From NCBI GenBank assembly GCA_029204045.2, contig CM055066.1, positions 17,742,484-17,806,483 of the forward strand: DNA of 64,000 nt, in the 5' to 3' direction. Positions 57,151-64,000 of the stretch are shown piece after piece. Source of the stretch: Tillandsia leiboldiana. Lineage: Eukaryota > Streptophyta > Magnoliopsida > Poales > Bromeliaceae. The notes under the pieces were generated by a model that did not search any database, had not been told where the DNA came from, and saw nothing but the letters and a program-made list of their open reading frames with translations. A program made the translations under genes and the position numbers. How positions within the stretch are numbered: the stretch's first letter is position 1; the number at the start of each line of letters is the position of its first letter.

Positions 57151-57390
57151 TGAGACTCCTGTCCCATATCGGTGTTATGCGTAGGCTGGCATACCCGATT
57201 TGGCAGACATTGAGAATCCTATCCCATATCGGTGCTATGCGTAGGCTGGCATACCCGATTTAGCAGACCTTGAGACTCCTGTCCCACATCGGCGTTATGC
57301 GTAGGCTGGCATACCCGATTCGGCGGACATTGAGACTCCTATCCCACACCGGTGTTATGCGTAGGCTGGCATACCCGATGTGGCAGGCTT
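57151..57390 (+). repeat. 60-bp tandem repeat, four copies, in LTR B (second assembly)
   Basis: Same four copies as 50418-50657, with the same variant bases in each copy. This supports a single locus rather than two insertions. Confidence 0.95.
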
Positions 57391-57627
57391 CGATATTCTG
57401 ATGCTTACATTTAGCTATCTTTAGCTGGGCAGGTAGAGGGCGTATTAGTGGTAGCTTTTATCAGGAGTCATACTCATAGTTACCGCATTTATTCTTTTAG
57501 CCTCTGGTAGTCCTAGTGGGCAGGTAGGAGTTTTGAGTTGAGGTTTACCCACTAGGGGAGGCTACTGTCTTTATAGTAGTTCTGACCCCCACTGTTTTTC
57601 CCTTTTCTTGTCCCCTTTGTTTTGCAG

Positions 57628-57689
57628 AGTCATCTGCTGGAGTTGCGGGGCCTTCCTCCCAGGATCGAGGTAAGAGGATCGCCGACTAG
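57628..57689 (+). other. Conserved LTR tail reading frame (B, second assembly)
   Basis: Identical to 50894-50955: SSAGVAGPSSQDRGKRIAD then TAG at 57687-57689. Confidence 0.5.
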
Positions 57690-58034
57690 ATAGCTGCTAC
57701 CCCGAGCTCGAGTTTTGTAGTTTTGTTGTATCCCCTGTACACTCAGACGGTTGTATTTTCTTTATTTTTGGGTCTGGCTGCAGCCAGCTGGTTGTATTTA
57801 CTTCGTGAGCTGGGAGAGACATATGTATATTCTTGAGAGTTTATTGTACTTTTATTTCCAGCATTTGTCTGAGATGTACTAGTTTCAGTTTAGCTCTGTT
57901 TTATGCTCTAGTATTATTTCTTTTTATCTGAGCAGGTTACCAGCGCTTCGTGTACACGGGAAATACCGTGTGCACGGCGGGTCTGTGGACGAGCCCGGGT
58001 TCTGGTTTACACCCGGGGGCGTGACAGATTATTT

Positions 58035-58046
58035 TGGTATCAGAGC
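58035..58046 (+). promoter_or_regulatory. Primer binding site of B (second assembly)
   Basis: TGGTATCAGAGC, 8 bp after the LTR end. Confidence 0.95.
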
Positions 58047-58188
58047 TTAGGGATAGGTCAGTTGGGACTTAGGAAACCCTAGGCTTTTGGCAGACCCTAG
58101 GAAGGCAGGGCGTGAGTGACCCGATATTTTGCGAAAGTCGGCAATTTGTTTTTAAACTCTTCCTGTGAGTGGAGAGGGATTGGCATAG

Positions 58189-58245
58189 CCTATTCCTGGT
58201 GGACTGTTTTGTTGGCTGTAGACAACATAAGGTTACAGGAATAGG
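58189..58245 (+). promoter_or_regulatory. Leader hairpin (B, second assembly)
   Basis: Same arms and loop as 51455-51511. Confidence 0.6.
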
Positions 58246-58320
58246 GGGATGTCCATGACTTTCGCTGGATTGGGTCGTGTGTGGTTTTGGTTTCTGACCC
58301 GTGGTTTCTTGTGTGGCAGG

Positions 58321-61300
58321 ATGCCTCCTAGGCGGCAGATCCCTACTCGGGGTACTCCTACACCCCCGGAGGAGCCGGAGCAGTCCGGGCCTTCTGAGAT
58401 CAGTGAGCTGAGGGCCATGGTGGCCCAGTTGGCGGAGAGTCACCGCCGACAGGAGCAGAGGTTTGAGCAGTTGCTGGCTCAGGTTGCGGCACCACCCCCT
58501 ACTACTGTAGAGGCCCCTGTACCACCGGTTGTACCGCCGGCTATTCCACTTGTTCCTACGGCACCGTCGTCTAGCAGTGGGGCTCAGGGGGTGATCAGGC
58601 CATTGACCCCAGCGGAGGAGCAGGAGTTTGCTGACAAACTCGCACAGTTCTGTAAGCGAGGACCACCTAGGTTCTCGGGGCGGAGTACTCATCCAGTGGA
58701 GATAGGATCGTGGTTGGCATCAATGGAGAAGTTGTTCAGAGATTTCTTCATTGATTCGAGATTCAGAGTACACATGGCTGTACATTGTTTAGAGGGGGAT
58801 GCAGATGCTTGGTGGCGTCGGGTCGAGCCCTTAGAGTTTCAGATCACCCGACAGCTACCCTGGTCGGAGTTCAGGAGGATGATCCTTGACACTTACTTCT
58901 CCACGAGCGTGAAGAAGAAGATAGAAGATGACTTGAAGAACCTGCAGCAGGGTGATCGCTCAGTATGGGACTATTTCCAGGAGTTTACGCAGTTGCTTAA
59001 CTGCGTACCCTATGTTGCCAGGGATGGGCTGCACCAGGTGGAGCTGTTTGAGACAGGTTTACGCCCCGAGATCTATACCTTGGTACACGCCCAGAGGCTT
59101 CAGACTTTATCAGAGGCAGTGGATCATGCACAGTGGGTCGAGAGGGGAGATCATGTGGTCGCTAGGCGCGGAGGGCTCGGTCGCTCAGAGTTCTGAGAGG
59201 AAGCGGCCAGCACCAGACGAGGGGGGACAGGCCAGTTCATGGAGGCCGCCCCGACCGCCACCGCCACAGTCTACGGGCCGTGGGCGTTCGGATCGGCGAG
59301 GGCCTGGGGGATCCCAGAGGCCCCCACAGCAGCAGCCCCAGCGACAACAGCAGCACTCGCAGCAACAGAGGTCACAGTCGCGACAGCAGGGGTCACAGCG
59401 GCAAGGGCAGCAGCAGCAGCAGTCGAGGCAGCCCCAGTCTGCGGTCAGGTGCGTCTTTTGTAGGGGACAGCACGCGGCGGATACTTGTGACCAGAGGTAT
59501 GGCCGCTGTTATCGGTGTGGACAGTCCGGCCACATTCGAGCTACTTGCCCTCTCTCTACACCGCAGGCTCCTTCCTCAGCATCAGCTCCTTCGGTGCCCC
59601 AGCAGCGGCCTTATGCTCCAGCGAGCAGGGCTCCTTCCTCCCACCCTACAGACTATCGACCACCAGCTCAGAGCGGGCGAGTCTACGCCGCCCAGGTAGG
59701 GGACTCTGCGGCGGCCGACCACGTGGTGGCAGGTATCATTTTACTTTTCGGCATTAGAGCTCGCACTTTATTTGATACCGGTGCATCACATTCTTTTATC
59801 AGTAGAGCATTTGCATCATCGCATGGACTAGAGTTACGTCGGTTACCGCATGCATTAGAGGTACAGATTCCTGATCATATTTTGATTGTAGAGGAGTGTT
59901 GTTGGTCTTGCCCGGTACAGCTTGAGTCTTGGATTTTGCCAGCGGACCTGATGGTCCTTAGTCAGCTGCGAGATTATGACATTGTGCTGGGGATGGATTG
60001 GCTAGCTCGCTATTTCGCGACGATTGATTGCGCCGCGAGGACTGTTACTTTTAGCGAGCCAGGCCAGGAGGTGTTTGTTTACAGGGGGTGCCAGAGTGCT
60101 TTCTTTGCCTCTGTGGTTTCGACTTCTCGGGCGAGGCAGATGATGCGCAGTGGATGCGTGGCCTTTTTGGCGTCGGTGGTTAAGGAGCCTGTGGCGGCAC
60201 CGGGACTCCTGGATATCCCTATTGTCCACGAGTTCCCAGATGTGTTTCCTCCAGATCTGATTCTTATGCCGCCGGATAGGGAGGTTGAGTTTTTGATTGA
60301 CGTAGTTCCAGGAACTGCGCCAATCTCTAAGGCTCCTTACCGAATGGCACCGGCTGAGCTGCGAGAGCTAAAGGCGCAACTCCAGGATTTAATGGACAAA
60401 GGTTTTGTCAGACCAAGCGTATCGCCTTGGGGAGCGCCGGTGCTATTTGTGAAGAAGAAGGATGGATCACTTCGACTATGTGTTGATTATTGGGAGTTGA
60501 ATAAAGTGACCATCAAGAACAAGTAACCTTTGCCGCGCATTGATGACTTATTTGATCAGCTGCAAGGGTCTTGTGTCTTTTCTAAGATTGATTTACAGTT
60601 TGGTTATCACCAATTGAAGGTGAAGGCCGAGGATATCCCAAAGACGGCATTCAGGTCGCGGTACGGGCATTACGAGTTCACCGTCATGCCTTTTGGATTG
60701 ACAAATGCCCCTGCTGCTTTTATGGATTTAATGAACAGGATTTTTCGACCATACCTGGATCGGTTCGTCGTTGTTTTTATTGATGACATCCTAGTTTATT
60801 CCCGAAGCGATTTGGAGCACGAGGAGCATTTGAGGATTGTGCTACAACTTCTGAGAGAGAGAAAGTTGTATGCCAAGTTATCTAAGTGCGATTTCTGGCT
60901 TCGGGAGGTTGCCTTTTTGGGCCATGTGACTTCAGCCGCCGGAGTGGCAGTAGACCCGGCGAAGATCGAGGCAGTCCGGGATTGGCCCCGACCGACGACG
61001 GTATCAGAGGTCCGCAGTTTTATGGGCTTAGCGGGATATTACCGTCGGTTTGTGGAAGGTTTTGCGAAACTTTCCACACCCCTCACTCGTTTGACGCGAA
61101 AAGGGATTAAGTTTGTCTGGAGTGAGGATTGCCAGAGGAGCTTCGAGGAATTAAAGAACAGATTGATGTCGGCTCCTATCCTTTCCCTACCTGTTATGGG
61201 GAAGGGATATGTGATTTACAGTGATGCATCGCACAGTGGACTTGGTTGCGTGCTGATGCAGGAGGGAAAGGTAATTGCTTATGCCTCTCGGCAACTGAAG

Positions 61301-63121
61301 GATTATGAAAAGAATTACCCTACCCATGATTTGGAGCTAGCTGCAGTGATTTTTGCACTAAAGTTGTGGCGTCACTACCTTTATGGGGAGCACTGCGAGA
61401 TTTACACCGACCACAAGAGCTTGAAATACCTGTTCACACAGAAGGAGCTCAACTTGAGGCAGCGTAGATGGTTGGAATTGTTGAAAGACTATGATGTAGA
61501 CATATTATACCATCCTGGCAAGGCCAACGTGGTTGCTGATGCCCTGAGCAGGAGAGCAGTACAGAGTCTATCTTCGTTGATCACCGATCAGGCGCCATTA
61601 CTTGAGCAGATGAGGCGGTTAGAGCTCGAGGTTGTGTCCCCTGGGGTCTCTGCTAGACTTATGTCTCTAGTCGTGCAGCCCACTCTGTTGGACAGGATTC
61701 GGGAGAGACAGAGTGAGGACCCCCACCTGATGAGGATTCGAGAGCAGATGCAGACTGGTTTGACAGGGGACTTTTCGGTTGATGCTTCGGGAGTACTGCG
61801 GTACAGGGACCGAGCATGTGTGCCTATGGATGCGGAGATCCGAGAGCAGATCTTGAGGGAGGCCCACTATACACCTTATACCATCCATCCTGGTGGGACT
61901 AAGATGTATAGGGACCTTAAGGCACAGTTTTGGTGGAATGGGATGAAAAGAGATATTGGGAGATTTGTAGCGCACTGTCTAACTTGTCAGCAAGTAAAGG
62001 CTGAACATCGTGTACCTGCTGGCAAGTTGCAGAGTCTCCCAATCCCTGAATGGAAATGGGAGCATGTTACCATGGATTTTGTCACTGGTTTGCCGAGAGC
62101 ACAGACGGGAGCAGATGCTATCTGGGTAGCCGTGGATAGACTCACCAAATCCGCACACTTTTTACCGGTGCAGGTGACTTGGTCCCTCGATCGGCTGGCA
62201 CAGCTGTACTTAGACGAGGTAGTGAGGCTGCATGGGGTGCCCGTCTCCATTGTATCTGACCGAGATCCGAGATTTGTTTCGTGCTTCTGGAGGAGCCTAC
62301 AGGCCACTTTAGGGACACAGCTCAGTTTCAGCACAGCATTTCACCCGCAGACAAACGGACAGTCAGAGCGTACTATACAGATTCTTGAGGACATGCTCCG
62401 GGCTTGCACGCTGGACTTTGGAGGGGGTTGGGTACGACACTTATCATTGGCAGAGTTTGCGTACAACAATAGCTTTCAAGCGAGCATCCGAATGGCTCCA
62501 TTTGAAGCATTGTATGGACGCAAGTGTCGTTCCCCTCTTTATTGGAGCGATGTGGGTGAAAGGCGGACCTTGGGGCCAGAGTTGCTTAGAGAAGCGGAGG
62601 CTAAGGTCAAGGTAGTCAGGCAGCACCTTCAGACAGCACAGAGCAGACAGAGGAGCTATGCAGATGTGCGGAGGCGAGACCTGGAGTTCGCGGTTGGGGA
62701 TCATGTCTTTCTGAAGGTCTCGCCTTCAAAGGGGATCCGAAGATTTGGGATTCGGGGGAAACTGAGCCCTCGCTACATTGGACCTTTCGAGGTATTAGAG
62801 CGCATAGGGCCAGTTGCCTACAGGCTTGCACTTCCTCCCAGGCTTTCAGGTGTTCACGACGTTTTTCATGTATCGACTCTGAGGAAGTATGTTTATGACC
62901 CGTCTCATATCATCGATTTCACCCCACTGGAGGTCACCGAGGACCTGAGCTATGTTGAGCGGCCGTTGAGGATCTTGGACCGGGAGGTTAGGGAGTTGCG
63001 CAGTCGGGCCATCCCTTATGTGAAGATCCTCTGGAGCAGTCATGAGGAGCGCGAGGCTACCTGGGAGTTGGAGTCAGCGATGATGGCTGCTTACCCCCAC
63101 CTGTTCGAGGCACCTGCTTGA
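58321..63121 (+). pseudogene. Element B gag-pol, nearly complete, one premature TAA in RT
   Basis: ATG 58321 to TGA 63119-63121. Gag and protease as in the first assembly, except an extra G near 59172-59175 that shifts the frame (absent at 52437-52441, so probably an error). TAA at 60524-60526 in RT replaces the Tyr seen in A1 (NKYPLPRIDD) and is common to both assemblies. Downstream is one long open frame: RT VFIDDILVYS, RNase H with YSDASHSG and YTDHKSL, integrase HHCC and DDE (FHPQTNGQSERT), GPF/Y module, and chromodomain (YVERPLRILDREVRELRSRA). The element would be non-functional as read, but its damage is slight. Confidence 0.92.
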
Positions 63122-63133
63122 GGTATGACTTTT

Positions 63134-63168
63134 GTTTCGAGGACGAAACTTTTTCTTGTGGGGGAGGA
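63134..63168 (+). promoter_or_regulatory. Pre-LTR hairpin and polypurine tract of B
   Basis: GTTTCG-AGGA-CGAAAC at 63134-63149, T-rich run, then TGTGGGGGAGGA at 63157-63168 directly before the 3' LTR. Confidence 0.85.
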
Positions 63169-64000
63169 TGTAGTGTTCTGGTTTTCCCATGCAACTTTCC
63201 GATGAATCCACTGTGTAGAACACCTAGTGTTGGTGTGTCTGGCCCATGGTGCATCAAAGGGGTGCCACAGATGGACCATGTGAGACTTGGATAGCTGATT
63301 TGGCCTTCGGCTGCATTTGCCGAACTTTAGAAAAGGTTTTGGACCAATCTGAGGTTGGATTTGGATTCAGCACGGAAAAACGCTTGAAAACGGCTATTTG
63401 CTTGTTAAATTTGGAGTCCGGATGACCAAAAGCGGGCTTCCGGAAGTTTTCGGGGTTTTTCGGTGCATGGGGGAGCCTCGTGGACCGGCCTGAGCCACGT
63501 GGCGGCCTATTATTGGCTGGCTCACGCAGCTCGGTCCACGGGGTAGCGCGGCGGTGCATGGACCGCGGGCGGGTGACACGTGGCGGCTTCGGATTCGTTG
63601 GCCCACGTGGGCGCGGTCCACGGTGTGTGCGGGGGGGCGCCTCGGGACTGTGCGCGCACAGTGGCGCCAGGCGGGGCGGTCGGCCGCACTCGAGTGCGAC
63701 ACGTGTCGCCTCGCGGTTGGGCGGCCGTACCTACCCCCGCTGACCGCGAGGGGACACGCGGCGCACAACGACCACGGGGATTTGCTGTCCCCTGTTTAGG
63801 GGTGACGTGGCCGCTCCTGGGAGATTCGGGCACGTCGGACGGGAGGCGTGCAACCGGGTTTCCGGGCGCAGTGCGCCCGAAACTTGCGCCCGAAAACCCG
63901 GCCCGACAGCATAGTGGGCTGGGCCTATAAATAGCTCCCTCTATTCGTTCTTTTGGCTTTTTGGACCCCATTTTCGCTGGGCTTTCTTCAGAGATGTTTT
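63169..64000 (+). repeat. 3' LTR of B, truncated by the window edge
   Basis: First 832 bp of the LTR, TGTAGTGTTCTGG onward, with the G-box U3 and TATA box CCTATAAATAG at 63924-63934. About 19 substitutions against 48254-49085. Confidence 0.93.

Larger units (their letters stand above)
55706..58026 (+). repeat. 5' LTR of B, second assembly, left end missing
   Basis: Corresponds to 48980-51292. Near the gap it has extra single bases (CCTTATAAATAG, ATTTTAACGGCG, CTCCATCCG) absent from the other copy; farther in, the two agree almost base for base. Confidence 0.9.
55706..64000 (+). mobile_element. Element B, second assembly (5' LTR part to 3' LTR part)
   Basis: LTR remainder 55706-58026, PBS, leader hairpin, gag-pol 58321-63121, pre-LTR hairpin and polypurine tract, 3' LTR from 63169 continuing past the window. 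Likely the same insertion as 48254-55605, seen with a complete pol. Confidence 0.9.

Overview
The window looks like gene-poor, heterochromatic nuclear DNA of a seed plant (probably an angiosperm; the species cannot be read from it). I found no host protein gene, tRNA, rRNA or CRISPR array. Almost everything is Ty3/gypsy LTR retrotransposon of the chromovirus type. I place it in or near the Tekay/Del lineage because of the long LTRs (3.0-4.0 kb), a primer binding site complementary to initiator methionine tRNA (TGGTATCAGAGC), the polypurine tract AGTGGGGGAGGA, and a single gag-pol frame in the order PR-RT-RNaseH-IN-chromodomain. Four related families, A to D, share LTR modules. A fifth LTR type, E, is present as a solo LTR.

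Layout. 1-10347: 3' half of an A element (A1), then its right flank (part of solo LTR E, then degenerate D internal DNA). 10348-10447: 100-N gap. 10448-41379: a degenerate minus-strand D element (D') opened by two insertions: solo LTR E (target duplication CATAA), which itself holds the complete A2 element (12103-23978, target duplication AATTC); and the complete minus-strand C element (30136-41093, target duplication GTTTC) inside the D' LTR. 41380-48253: a second degenerate D element (D2) that begins abruptly inside the D' LTR. 48254-55605: element B, inserted in the other LTR of D2 and cut by a second 100-N gap (55606-55705). 55706-64000: element B again, from mid 5' LTR to the start of the 3' LTR.

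Both gaps seem to separate overlapping contig ends. 1-10347 matches 17542-27998 including flanks and target duplication, and 48980-55605 matches 55706-62342; differences are mostly one-base indels, dense near contig ends. The apparent tandem elements are therefore probably one A and one B element each assembled twice.

Coding state. The A1 pol reading frame is open from base 1 to 2994 with all catalytic residues. A2 is broken by many small indels, several probably assembly noise. B has one premature TAA, in the RT domain, common to both its copies. C has lost its capsid region and protease motif, carries three in-frame stops, and has a duplicated zinc-knuckle block. D copies are short relics.

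Signals not explained by standard annotation recur across families: a leader hairpin with a palindromic CTGCAG loop between PBS and gag, with compensatory changes; a 19-codon stop-terminated reading frame just behind a splice-acceptor-like site in the LTR, differing between families largely at synonymous positions; a GTTTCG/CGAAAC hairpin just before the polypurine tract; a hairpin at the LTR 3' end; and G-box (CACGTG) arrays upstream of the LTR TATA box.
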